Of a stretch of DNA of 64,000 nucleotides, positions 1 to 12,313 are shown one piece after another. The stretch lies in the NCBI GenBank assembly GCA_900095095.1, contig FMBT01000305.1:310001-374000 (forward strand), in the 5' to 3' direction. How positions within the stretch are numbered: the first letter of the stretch is position 1; each line of letters starts with the position of its first letter. This DNA comes from Fragilariopsis cylindrus CCMP1102. Taxonomy: Eukaryota; Bacillariophyta; Bacillariophyceae; Bacillariales; Bacillariaceae. The notes under the pieces are model-generated. The model was not told the DNA's origin. It saw only the letters and a program-made list of their open reading frames with translations, and did not search any database. A program made the translations under genes and the position numbers.

Positions 1-105
1 TTGATCCGCAGCAACTATTGCTGATGATAAACAGGATGCAGCTAACTCTAATAAATTCACAGTCTTCGACGAGTTAGTATCATTATTTTCGGAGGACGAG
101 GCCAT
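1..105 (-). CDS. 5' end of an unknown gene (partial)
   Basis: An ATG on the minus strand (103-105) opens a frame of 35 codons that runs off the left edge of the window without a stop. The visible N-terminus is rich in Ser, Asn and Thr (MASSSENNDTNSS) and then becomes helix-like (VNLLELAASCLSSAIVAA). No family can be named from this little sequence. The gene would be divergent from the ankyrin gene at 759, sharing a promoter region of about 650 bp. The start is the first ATG after an AT-rich stretch; reading further left would be needed to confirm it. Confidence 0.4.
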   Translation of the reverse strand, partial: MASSSENNDTNSSKTVNLLELAASCLSSAIVAADQ

Positions 106-758
106 TTTTGTGAACAGCTAGCGTACACGACTATTTATTTTTTTAACCAACGAAACGAACGTGTAGATCTTGGAAACTGAGACTATTAGACGAGACACAA
201 GAACAAGTCAGTACAATGTAACTTCAGGTTACTTCCAAGCAACAACAACTTCGTTGATATCATTTATTTCTTCGTACTTGCTTTTTGTTGTTGTACGAAG
301 AAGTAATGTCGCCAATAAATTCAACTTTAACCGTTTAACGTTACTACCAGTAAAATTCCATATCGCCATATAATAATGATAAAACGGAGTGAGTCGTGCT
401 TTTTTATTCGTGATTGCTAGTCTTGCTGAAAATTGATAATGCAAGCGCGTACAACAATAACAAAAAAGCGAAGAGCTGTCTAAGAAGTACTAGTATCCGC
501 AACTTGTCTGTAGTTATGCACTACACGAGTTGTACTGGAATACTTTTCTCAGTTAGCACTGGTGTAATAAGTATTAAAGCAAGGCATACCCAATCATTGT
601 ACAGTACTTCACTGGAGCTGCAATCAGCGAAGCACACAACACAATTGAAGTAACCTTATATACACACAGTGAAACAAAAATTTATCCAGAAATTAGAACA
701 AATCGGAAATAAATAAGAGAGAAGGAAGGAGAGAAATATATTTTTTAAAAATAAGAAA
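106..758. promoter_or_regulatory. Divergent intergenic region, no gene seen
   Basis: About 650 bp of AT-rich sequence between the minus-strand start at 105 and the plus-strand ankyrin gene start at 759. Short open frames here lack any recognisable protein character. It presumably holds promoters for both flanking genes; I see no distinct motif or repeat. The last 80 bp before 759 are purine-rich, as expected of a 5' UTR. Confidence 0.4.
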
Positions 759-3700
759 ATGGAACTAATGGAAGGATCAGCACATTCGAGATCGAGTTTT
801 AGTAGTGCAAGTGAATTGGAGAGACGGCGAAGTAATTCACATCCTCATCATTGTCACCTCATCCACAACGTGAATCTTGTTCTTCTTCAAATTCATCAAC
901 AATCCGAATTTCAACACCAACATTAGATCCAGCAGATGAACAAATTGTAGAAAATTGGATCCAACAAAGTTTGGCGATGCCATCCACGCACGGAAATGAT
1001 GATGCTTATGCTACTACTGCTTCTTCTGACGACGATGGTAGTGTTGTTGATTATGATGGAACGAACCTAAGTCATCATCGACAAGAAAGAAGTCTGGACG
1101 AGGATATTTATTCTAATTCTGGGATATACGATTCGACGACGACGTCACCACCACCGCCATCCTCAAATCCTTCGATCGCAACTCATAGTAATATCTACAA
1201 TGCTCCTGCAAGGAATGAAAATTTCAACGACAATAACGGCAACACTACTAATAATGATATTGCGTCACTTCCCCTTTCAAACCAGATATATACGAGCTGA
1301 TTGGGGAAGTGATCTTGTATGTTTAATGGTGATGATTCTATCCTTGTTGGTGGATCGTCACGCGACTCATTAATATTCAGTAAATCAATTTCTGGTATTA
1401 CAACGATGACGGACAACAAGAATAATAATCAGCACCCTTTAAAGGTATCCCGATCGGTCGGACACTTCTCTAAATCTTCACCATCATTGCGTGGTGGGGA
1501 GGAGGGCGGCGGCGGCGAAAATAATAATAGTAGTGGTGGTAGCGGTGTGAAAGGTATTTCATCCGTTATACATGATGCTGCACGGATTACTGATTGGCAA
1601 ACAGTAGTAGAATTATGTCAACAGCAACCAGAAAATGCTGCATTTACTGGACGAGATGGATGGACGGCATTGCATCATGCCTGCAACCGACGATGTCCGT
1701 ATCCGAATGTTGTGGAATCTTTAATACGAGCCTATCCTGATGCACTTTTAATGTAGAAGAGAAGGGCTGGTTACCATTACATTATGCCTGCCGCTTTAAG
1801 GCTCCGAAGGAGGTGGTACGACTACTGTTACAGATGTATCCAGACAAAGGTAGTGCGGGTGTTCAAGACCTGATCGGAAGGGTCGTTCACCATTATATTA
1901 TGCTGTTCGATATGATGCACCATCGGGTGTTGTTGGACTTTTATTAGAAGTCGATGCTTCGCTGTATTAGAAGAAGATCAAAATGCAGATTCACCATTGG
2001 CATTAGTTTGGGATGACTGGGCAGAAAATTAGATGGAAAACGAACGATACAAAAAATATTGGATGGAACAGACGGTAATAATAATAATAAAATCATCATC
2101 AAGATAATCATAGTACGATGAACCATAGTATGGGATTTTCCTTCGGTATGAGTACTATTAATACCGCTGATGATAGTGATGATGCAACAAAAGTAGATCT
2201 CTTCAAAAGTCGAAAATGGTACGGAAACGACTTGAAAGTCAAACGAAAGTATTTGATAGATGGAATAAAGTTAATGTATTCCTGAAGGCTGCTTTCGGAT
2301 TTAGTTTGGACGAAGATTGGGAATTTGTCACTGCTGCTTCCGCTGCAGATAGCAGTTATTATCGGAAGAAAAGAAAAGGGATAGTGAAAGAAGTCAACAA
2401 CAACAACAACAACGTGCCTCAACAGATCGTAGATGGAGAATTTTGCATGCTATTTCGGCCATTAAATGTCATTATTCTTTTTTTTATTAGCAATAAGTCT
2501 CCATCCGGAACAGGCTTTTGAATTGGATAGGAATAATTTGAGGCGGATCGACAATATATACAAATCCAACACAAAAGGAGATCGCAATAAATCGAAACCG
2601 TCAGATCTTACTGCATTGCATCTTGCGGCATCCTCTAGTGCTGGTGGCGATTCAGGAAAAATGGTCCTAACACAACTACTTGCTTTAAATCCGGATGCTG
2701 CTGAGAGTGTTGATACTGAAGGTAGCACTCCACTTCATCGGATATCTGAAAACAATTTCAAGTCAGATTGGAATATTAATGGCGTCGAGGAAGTTTATTG
2801 TGCCAATATCAATGCTATTAGGACGGTAGACATAAATGGAAGACTACCTTTACATCGTGCATCAAGTTCCATTAGAAATTATGACAATAACATAGAAGAC
2901 GATGTTATATTGTCAAAGTCGGTATTGTGCAGATTGCTTCAACTTCATGATGAAGCCGCTCGTTGTTCTGATTATTTTGGATGTCACCCTCTTCATCTTG
3001 TTGCTCAGCATGGGAAAAGATGGGATGTTCAGGTACAAGCACTGTATGACGCTAATACAGCTGTCGTACGCGTGCGCACTGGAGTTAAGTTACTTAATCG
3101 ACTACCGATTCACCTTGCTACTGCAAATGTCAATTCTGACTTCTCACTGATAAGTAAACTTGTGGAATATAATCCACGTGGGACGTCGCAGGCTGACCGG
3201 AAAGGATTCCTTCCTCTACATTTAGCTTGTGTGTCAGGTCTTTCGTGGAAGAGTGTCCAATTGATTCATGAAGCATTTCCGGGGGCTGTTAGACAAGCCG
3301 AACAGAACCGTAGAGGTTGGAATGCGCTTCATATGGCTGCATCCTCTAAATGTTCAGACGACGAATTGATTTCAAACTTAGTGCAACTTTATCCAGAGGC
3401 TGCATCTGATCACGATTCCGATGCTCGATATCCGTTACATTTAGCCTGTTTGTCGGGCAAGGATTGGGATGGTGGTTTGTCTTCTCTATTCGAGGCCAAT
3501 GCGAATGCGATTCGATGTCGAGACAAGGATGGATTGTTACCATTACATATAGTGGCTCTACGATACCGAACGAAGTCTAACGGTGATGATGATTTATGCG
3601 AGGACAACTACAGTTGTCCAAAGGTAACCGACATTATTCGAAGTCGTCGTTTGAGTAAATCTGGCTTAGCTTTGGAAGCAGACCAACTAACAGCGAAAGA

Positions 3701-3770
3701 AACGAAGGAGGCAAAAGAACTTTCAAATATCTTTGAATTGCTAAAGGCAGATCCTACAGTCCTACTATGA
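759..3770 (+). CDS. Ankyrin-repeat protein (frame broken in its 5' half)
   Basis: Encodes an ankyrin-repeat protein of roughly 1000 residues. The N-terminus (MELMEGSAHSRSSFSSAS) is Ser-rich and disordered. Ankyrin motifs begin near nt 1580 (WTALHHACNRR) and continue to the end, with repeated units such as LPLHLACVSG, YPLHLACLSG and LPLHIVALR; the last 434 codons (2466-3770) are one open frame. The 5' half changes frame at least eight times (near 842, 1290-1316, 1755, 1872, 1962, 2028, 2450 and 2470), mostly where one base seems missing from a short run, and ankyrin-type sequence continues across each break. No enzymatic domain is visible. Proteins of this style are abundant in diatoms and are inferred to mediate protein-protein contacts; the partner is unknown. 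The alternative is a true pseudogene. Confidence 0.8.
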
Positions 3771-4187
3771 TCCACTACGCTAGGATACTACTATATGTAT
3801 ACATACAGCATTAATAAATAGAATAATGATAGACATTAACCAAACCAAACTATGAAAATAAAATAAAAACTTCTTGTATGACGAACATTTTTAATACAGC
3901 AGAAGTATGGAGGGTGAAGGAATTTTCCTATTTTGATTGATTTTTGGCAGGCAGCCTCGTCGCGCGGTGTAATTTAAAAAATGACAATGATTTTCATATT
4001 TCCACAAAACTACCGATGATTGTCATGGTGCTGTACCTCCATACCGGTTGCACTACTTGACACTATTACTATATTGACAACGAACTCCTTTACGTTCCTC
4101 ATTTTCAGCGCTGAAGAGAGGCTTTCATACGAGTAGCTACTTGTAACAGAGCGGCTTCTTCCTGTTATCAGAATTCATCATCAAAGA
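3771..4187. other. Intergenic, nothing recognised
   Basis: About 420 bp between two plus-strand genes. Contains the 3' flank of the ankyrin gene and the promoter or 5' UTR of the GCP2 gene. A pyrimidine-rich tract ending in CAG near 4108 could be a 3' splice site if GCP2 has an upstream exon; nothing else stands out. Confidence 0.3.
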
Positions 4188-7100
4188 ATGGTACAAAGGA
4201 AAGAAAATGCAGCAGCTCGGCCGCTTTGGCACGAAGGAGAAACCGAGCAGCTATCACGCTGAATAGTCCTCCTCGTGCCCAACTAGCATCTACTTCATCG
4301 ACCGATAATGATATCCCAAAAATCGAATCTTCTCTGGAACCAGCTGTTAAAAAAGATGACGTCAGAAATATTGAATTGAGAAAGCCACCACAATCACCAT
4401 CATCAGCATTTTCAGCAGCAACGGAACGGCAAGTTTTAAAGTTCAGACGTTGTCGAAAGCTAATGAAGGCGTTCTTGAAAGGAGTAAAGCAGTGGCAGAA
4501 CAATCTTCAACGATATTAGATGCTTCATTTAACAAATCGAAATCATACACCAGCGTATCGTCGAAGAAAAGAACTCCGTCGCAAATGAATTTAATATTGA
4601 GACTGTTTTACAGAATGATGATAATCATTCCTCTGCTACTACATATGGTATACAGCAGGAAAGGGGGAAGGAAAAAGAAAAACAACAACAACATCAACGG
4701 TATCATAATAGAAGTCTAGAAAACAAGTACGAACGTATATCAAATTTTGGATACGTGGAAAAAATAACGCTATCTCCACAATCTGATAAACAACAGAAAG
4801 AAACACAAAACTATGAATCTTCTTTACCAAAGTACCAACATCTTCTCTACCAAAGTCATCTCTTCCGTCGAAGATACCGTCAGCGTCAGCATCGAGATCG
4901 TCATCGTCATCGTCATCAGCACCATCATCAAAACGATCTCAACCCAATCAAAAAATGAATCAAGACGACAAACAGAGCAAGTATCACATTCAAAGCAATA
5001 TCCAGTATCGTCAACAAGCAGTGATGAGATACTTGTTCCCTCGCTAGAACAGTCCAGACCTGACGACAACAATACACAGCAACAACGTCAAAAACAACAA
5101 CAACGAGTCGTCCCCTCGTTAATGGCATCGTCGTCATTGTCGTCGTCACCGTCACCAACTAGAAAAACTTCGTATCGGAAGGAGATCGCATCCCGTAATA
5201 ATTCCAGAACAGAAGAACGAAATTTACAAAGTATGGTTGCTGAGGATGAGGCATTCAATCTTCCTACTACTAAAGAAAAAAATCTAAGAGCAGCATCTAT
5301 AATACCATCACCAACTCGCACAATCAACCCTAATGCTGGTCAGTTGTTGCCAAGCGTAACATGTCACCATTAAAACGTACAATTTCACCGGAAAAAAGAC
5401 TTTCGCCACGACGATTTCGATTATCGAAACCCCCGGAATCCCCTATTCGACCTCAACTTTCAAAAAAACAGCTACTGCTGCAAAGGACAAATCCAATGAG
5501 CGACTATCATTGAAGTCAAACAAAATACAATTACGCATCGAACAGCACACGACAAAAATAGGCACTTTTCAACCTCGCAGTACATCGTCGACACGGTCTA
5601 AGCCACAACTCAATCCCAGGTTATCAACTGATGCTCGGGCTAACATTGGAGATAAAATATCTCCTGTAAAGTCAATCATTGAAAAATCCAACAGCAAAAT
5701 AACCACGAAACCATCTGCAGATACCTCACCAAATATGGAAGAAGAATTATCTGTTATTCTTATGGATTCGTGTTCAATTACAGAAGAAGCTAGTTTGATT
5801 CCAGATAATCAATACATCCAACAACCAGAAGATCCTATAACAAGGTCTCGAAATTCTTCGGAAACTTTTCAAAAAAAAATGGGACCAACGACGGGGAATA
5901 TTTATTGTCGATCCATCATCACCACGTTTAAGAGGCAGTCAAATGAATTCCACCATGATGATCAACTCGATAATAAGATGAACTGCTGGTCTGTAACGGA
6001 TCGAAATATTTCCAACGATGGAAGCGAACGATATCGTTCGTCACCAGACGAAAACGACGCTACGGATTTCAACGTAAAACCAACTAGTAGTAGACATGGC
6101 ATGAAAGCAAAATCATATCAGATGACGCAAAGTAATGCGTCATCCACCACAAGACAATCCCAGAATTTCTCCAGATAAATGGTAATAATAATCTTACCCC
6201 CATTGACTGACTAATCATGAGCTTCCACGAGGGGCGAAAGAATGTCAGGCTGTTGACGCTGCCTGCTTGCAGTCTGGTGATTTATAATGTTACGGTCCTG
6301 CAGTAATTCTGCAACAGTACAAGCGAAAAGTACTACGGTACTTGCCGAAGTAAATGGTCGTGGCCTTGGGAAAGACGAAGAGTTGTTAAAACTTGTCAAA
6401 ATTGAAGATCATGAAAGTTTCACCGCTTTGAGAAATGGTGACGTTTTGGTCTTACTGTCGTCAATCACTCAAAGTAATAAAGCTCTTGGTACGAGAAGAA
6501 GACGCAACGACATTAATGGTACCGATGAAATTGGCTTCTTTGGCGTGGGGGATAAAAAATCTGATCGTTGGATAATCCTTGTGCTGAGCCAGTTAGAAGT
6601 GTCGTTTTTGGACGGGCTGCAGTAATGGGGACACACCCAATCATAACAGTGGTGATGGTATTCCTGCACCTATCAGAAGTGGTAACTCAATTCTGCTTCT
6701 AAATTGTTTTAACGGAGGTTTGTTATCGATAAGAGATGGGGTGGCAGTATTGATAACAGATTCCTACGATCCGAATCGAGCGCCAAATTCTGACAATCCG
6801 AGTTTGCTGGGAAGGCCAGAACATCTTGACCGACTTAAACCATCGGTATCAGAGACCTTTCAACTAGTGAAGTCTTCTATTCCACCTTGCCCTTCCTGGA
6901 TCATGTCAGAAGGAATGGGGGAACGTATTTTCTTGACTGGATCATATTTGTCGGAGCCATTTCGGAATCAAAGTAGCACAGAATTAGCGATATCAGTGTA
7001 GATAGAAATCTTTCGTTGAAGTCAAAAGAAAACATTTTGGTTGACGAAGTAATCGGTTCTTTTCTTGGTCTAGAGGGGTTATATATTAGATCAAAAGAAA

Positions 7101-9178
7101 ATGGGTTTCGACTTTTTGATACTGTTGGAATTCATTTGATCTGAGTCTTCGAAACCTTGTTGATCAGATACTACCACTTTCTACATCCTATGTATGCGTT
7201 CGAAATTTTATCAGCTCGCACAACCCTGGATATGAGTACGGAAGAGTAATGCAAGCATTCTGTGAAGGACTGGACACGTTCCTACAACAATTCGTTGCTT
7301 TTGTCGCCCAACTGGAGCATAAAATTCGGAAGCCATCGTCGACCAATGGACCATTTACAATGAAAAGCATACATTTTGAGATAACACCTCTTCTCCACTC
7401 AATGTCTATTCTGGAACATACGACGAAAGCAGTATGTAACAAAAGGGGGGGATCTTTGATTAATGCGCTTCGGTCTTTGGAGAAAAGAGTCTACATGGGT
7501 GACACAGTTGCAAAGGATTTACTTGGTACACTACTGGATCAAGCTTCGGTTCCCTATGCGGAGATGTTGTCAACCTGGCTACAATCTGGTCGGCTTTTTG
7601 ATCCCTACGAAGAATTTATGGTAAAGCGTTCTTCCTGCGGTAAGAATCCGGCAGAGCTCGACGGTGACACATGGGCTGCACTTTTCACGATCAATGAGGA
7701 ACACGTAATTAAGGATATCATACAAAACGAAAAGTCAAAAAATACGATTTTAGTCACAGGAAAGTACTGGAATGCAGTCCAAATATGTGACGCGGATGCC
7801 AAGTCTTCGCAAAAAACAAGATCAAGACCACTCGAGCTGAAGAAACTTCAGTTTCAGTCTGATATGTCGGCGATTTCCGCTTACATCGATTCGATGTTTC
7901 AGAGCGCTTCAGAGAACTTAATGCATATTCTAAGAGATAAATTTCGTTTAAAGGAATCGCTTCATATAATGAAAAGATACTTCCTATTAGATCAGGGTGA
8001 CTTCCTCGTGAATTTCTTGGAGGCCGCAGAAGAGGAATTAGCTAAACCATTTGAACAAGTCTCAATTGGTCGCGTGCAACATTTTCTCGGAACTTCTATT
8101 CAGATTACTGAAGGGCAACGAGACGTTGAACTGCACCCAAACGACTATTCACATAGGAAAAACACTACTGGACTAAACCCGTCTCGCTTGAGGTGTCGGC
8201 TATCGAAACATAGTCTTGTATCGTGTTTGGATGTCCTCTGGGGGTTACGGAAGATCAAGAACCTGAAACTCCTTCACGACAAACAAATGACACGCCGGTG
8301 ACAGGATTCGATTTATTTGAAATTGATTTTCCTCGTGTACCATTTCCGATTTCATTGATGATATCTCGTACTTCGATGGTAGAATATAAATTGTTGTTCA
8401 GGCACCTATTTTTTACAAAGTATGTGGAACGTCGCCTAGTGGGTGTTTGGTCTGACCACCAAGTATTGAAAAAACTTGATTCAGTGCGTGGCCTGCTTGG
8501 ACCAACTTTCATGTTGCGTCACAGAATGCAGCACTTTGTACAGAATCTAATCAATTATATGACTTTTGAAGTAGTCGAAAGCAATTGGCTTGAAATGTTA
8601 TCTACGATCGATGCGTCTGAGGGTACATTCTCGAATCAGAAAGAACAAACGGTTGATGATTTACTGAACATTCATGATGGATTCTTCAGAAAACCATCGA
8701 TGCATGCCTTCTTCGAAAACCGACTTTAATCAAAAGCTTGGTCAAATTGCTAAATACATGTCTACTCTTTAGCGATCAAATGAAGAAATTCATGGATACA
8801 ACAAGGATCTACGACGATTCATTCCATCTCGCAGCAGAAAAGCGTGGAGCAGTCCAACGAAATCTAAACCAACGGGTATTTTCGAAGTCGTCGACAGCGC
8901 CGGGCAAAAAGAAATTACGACGAGCCTTGATGTCAGTGAAGGAAGAGCGTGATATACTTCATCAGCGGCAGACCAGACGAGTCGGTAGGGAGATTTGTAG
9001 TGAATCGTACAAGCGAATGATTCGTCGATTTGAAGAGGTGTTTAGTGCTGATTTGTCCGCCTTCATGATTCAACTCAATAGTCATACGTCCTCTGGGATC
9101 GTTGCAAACCTTGGAATTAGGTTAGATTGGAATTCATTTCTTTCAAACAGTATTGCTATTCGAAATCATGACCGTTAA
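4188..9178 (+). CDS. GCP2: Gamma-tubulin complex component 2 (GCP2/Spc97 family), frame-broken
   Basis: Encodes a large GCP2-like subunit of the gamma-tubulin complex, which nucleates microtubules. The first ~650 codons are Ser/Pro/Gln-rich and disordered. A conserved region begins near 6290 (DEIGFFGVGDKKSDRW). The GCP core follows: GSFLGLEGLYIRSKENGF (~7050), YGRVMQAFCEGLDTFLQQF (7237-7295), GDTVAKDLLGTLLDQAS (~7500), KRYFLLDQGDFLVNF (~7972), EYKLLFRHLFFTKYVERRL (~8380) and YMTFEVVESNWLEM (~8558), ending VANLGIRLDWNSF. These match GCP2 in order and spacing. The frame shifts more than ten times across the locus (for example AGAAAACC at ~8692, where one more A joins the two halves). The start at 4188 is a best guess because one inferred missing T near 4225 links it to the next frame; an upstream exon is possible. 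Confidence 0.85.
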
Positions 9179-9827
9179 CCACCATAGTAGCAAAGGGGTG
9201 GCGTACGTTAGAAATGTAGTATTTTTCGAGACAACCAATATGTTTAAGAAGTTTAGTTATGCTACACTTACTTGATTTTCATTTTGTCACTTTAGATATT
9301 AAGACACACAGCATTGATAGTGTTTCGTTTAGTATCTCCAAGAAATTGAGCAATTTTCCACAATCAAAACACTTGTGAATATAAACAATTACTACTCAAA
9401 GTAAATGCCAGTAAAATCATTTGTGATGAGCTTTCCTTTGCAATCTGCAGTCCTCCTTTTAATTCTTCCTTTTTATTTTAATGATAGAATTCAAGCAATG
9501 CATTTTAGAAGCTATTTCAGTCTTAATGATTTATACTATATATTTCGATATTGTATATATTTGAATATGATTGCTCTCTTCGCTTTTTAGCTTCAGGTCG
9601 AAAATTCTTTATTACTTTTCTCTCTTGTTCAATGGTGCACTGTATGCAAGTAAGTAAGAGCAAGAGCATTGTTCTGAATGATGATGACGGTATCTGTAGG
9701 CTTGTGGTACCTGTGTAGTATATCCAAAACGGCGTCTATTGGTTGATAGTATCTCCAAAACGGCGGTTACAATAGTTGCGCTAACCGAGAATCGTCAATT
9801 GGTTGATCATTATATCATACCGGCAAA
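9179..9827. promoter_or_regulatory. Intergenic with repeated CCAAT-type and AAAACGGCG motifs
   Basis: About 650 bp between GCP2 and the glycosyltransferase gene. The last 110 bp hold two copies of ATTGGTTGAT (9738-9747 and 9798-9807; ATTGG is the reverse of CCAAT) and two copies of TCCAAAACGGCG (9723-9734 and 9754-9765). The ATG of the next gene lies in CAAAATGGCG at 9825-9834, resembling the same motif. The rest is AT-rich with no supported gene. Confidence 0.4.
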
Positions 9828-11812
9828 ATGGCGATATCCATTTCTAAAAGAAAACAGAAGAATGAAATTCACTACTTCCTGAAGCTCGTCCTGTTGTTGG
9901 TTGCAGTTGTTCTCTTCTCACAGTTCAAACTAATGAACCAAACGAATGAAGCTACCAGTATAGCAAGTTCGATTGATGAGGATGCCAACAAACCTCATAT
10001 CATGCCGATCTTGAATGTTAGCAGAGCTACTGTTGTTACCAGGAACAAAATAATGACAAAAATAATGATGATGATAAAAAACAATGATAATGGCAACAAA
10101 AGAAACAAAAGTATCGGAATTGTCCCTTCCGAGATTCATCTATTGTAGAATCTATCTATGTCTATCCCAGTCCAGGTGATCTCGATTTTAAGGGAGACAT
10201 TCTATCAGATTATGCACGAGAAAATAATAATAATAATAAATCTACCGCCATCAAAGATTTTCCTTGGATAGCAAATGATGTCTATACAAATTAAATCGAA
10301 TCGGTCCATATGATACCAAAAGTCAACTGGTCCAATATAATACAGAACTGATGGTACGAGATATAATAACCCATCCCGACTCGTGCTTACGAACATATGA
10401 CCCAGAGAAAGCAACGTTATTCTACGTTCCATATCTACCAGCTGCAGAATTACACAACGGTACACTATTTGCACCAGTGTCCAATTCTATATATGGCAAA
10501 GCACTGATTGATGTCATCACAGAAAAAAGTTTGATGATTGGGAAAAACTTTTCGGATGGACATCAAAGTACTATAAACGACGAAATGGAAGTGATCATAT
10601 TATGGTATATTCGGAACCGATGCACGTGGTATTTTATCTCTTTCCGACCATGAAGAACGTTTCTATTTGTATTATATTCTCTAACATGTTTTTCTCGATC
10701 TTCTGTTAAGGATTGTGGCATCCTCGATCACGACGAGGTAATTTTCATTTTTTACGTAGTCAATATCAGACGTATTCACCGATTGTTATTTCAGTGAATT
10801 AAGTACGACCTTTATTGATGAATATCCTATGTGTGCCAGGAAGAATATACTAATGCCATACCCAAATACAGATGGAAGATGGTTTAATGGTGGATTAGAC
10901 AAGGAAACTTTTACTTTAATGGCCAAATCGGCTATACGGAAAGTTTCAGATTCTTCCGGTGCGATGCAAAGCGAAATAAAATTAGAACAAAGAGAAAAGA
11001 GAGTCAATTGGAATCATCACTATCAAATACCAACATAACAGCACCATTGCGGGTCATAGGATATTATTACAGTGGTGGCAATCATGGAACATGTAAACAC
11101 CTTCGCCAAAGCATGAAAAGTGATTTCCGGTGCTCTCTCTCCGGTAAATTTGTCAAAAAACACCAAATTAGTAATAACTACGCTTCTGCTTATAGGCAAG
11201 CTACGTTTTGCCCAGCACCCGGTGGAGACTCACCCTCAGCAAAGCGCAATTTCGATGCGCTTATAGCGGGATGTATCCCTGTCGTCTTATCAAAAGACTA
11301 CGTCTGGCCGTTTACGTCTGAGTTTGATCGGAGTGCTATGAATGGGGACAACAGTGACGTAAATGGCGGTAGTAATAGTAGCAGTGGGAATATTGCTGTT
11401 TTAAACCTTACGACTTCTCCATTACACTGCAAGCTGCTGATCATCAAGATGCTAAATTTGACCCACAAACATGTAATTCCTATCAGAGGAAGGAATTCAA
11501 CAAATTCTACAGATCAACAACAGCAAATCCCTGCTAACGACTTACAATCTATTTTAGAGGCCATCTCGCCCGAAGATTGGAACGCCTACGTCGAGGCGTC
11601 GCTAAAGCGGCGTATACATATTCATACTATAGAAAACGACCTGACTTGCCAGATAATCCACTTCTAGAAGGTGTCCTCCCCGACGGTGGGGCAGCACATA
11701 TGTGGTTCGGGCCTTAGAGGAACGATCATCTGGTGCATTATGGGGAGCATGCGAGAGTGAGCTAAAAGGGAAGGATATCTCAAAGGACAAGGTCAATGCT
11801 TTCAAGTGCTAG
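9828..11812 (+). CDS. Exostosin-family (GT47-like) glycosyltransferase, frame-broken
   Basis: A type II membrane glycosyltransferase of the exostosin/GT47 family, expected in the Golgi. The N-terminus has a short basic tail, then a signal anchor (FLKLVLLLVAVVLFSQF, residues ~18-34), then an Asn/Lys-rich stem. Exostosin features follow: RTYDPEKATLFYVPYLPAAE (~10390), SEPMH (~10613), the region CARKNILMPYPNTDGRW (~10832) and the nucleotide-sugar region ATFCPAPGGDSPSAKRNFDA then GCIPVVLSKDYVWPF (11199-11310). The C-terminus, GGAAHM then DKVNAFKC, ends at TAG 11812. An intron is likely around 10620-10709; its donor is uncertain because of indels. Single-base breaks occur near 10125, 10290, 10560, 10797 and 11630. 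Acceptor and donor sugars cannot be told from sequence. Confidence 0.8.
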
Positions 11813-12313
11813 CTAATGCTGATGGAGAAAGAGAATTGTAGGCAATGGGACAATGATACATACAAAGATACTTTCAAATGATAATAGACTAATTAATTCA
11901 GCACTAGAATTCGTACATTGTTGTTGCTGCTACTAGAGCTAGCTTACAGCAAACATTGTAATTTATGTTGGGCGTACCTCTAAACTTACTACTGTACTAT
12001 GTTAAAAGATTGAAAATAGAATTAATTTATTTATTTCCCGTGCGCTTCATTGAATCGCGATCAAATTTCAAATTACGCCAAGAGTATAATATAATAGATT
12101 TTAAAACAATTATCTGCAATAATATAGTTTTTAGATGTAGTTTTATTTAAATTAATGCTCTATCATTTATCCTAAATTGCACATCGGTTTCCACACCGAT
12201 GTTGTTGATATTTTGTCGACGATTAATGATTATCACCTCCTCGTCGTTCACTGACCACTAAAACTAAATCTTGGAAAAAGAAAATTATAAATTGCATTTT
12301 ATATATAATGTAT
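11813..12313. other. Convergent intergenic region
   Basis: 500 bp between the glycosyltransferase 3' end and the RPB1 3' end, AT-rich. It holds the 3' UTRs and polyadenylation sites of both genes; no conserved motif, repeat or gene is evident. Confidence 0.4.

Noticed and set aside
3905-4046. GTATGGAGG and its complement CCTCCATAC about 130 bp apart
   Set aside because: Only 9 bp, no terminal structure or duplication; likely chance.
759-11812. Reading the ankyrin, GCP2 and glycosyltransferase genes as a run of pseudogenes
   Set aside because: Breaks are almost all single-base losses in short runs, with conserved sequence on both sides and no in-frame nonsense mutations, and the same type occurs in genes expected to be functional, such as the aldolase and myosin. 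Assembly error is simpler, though not proven.
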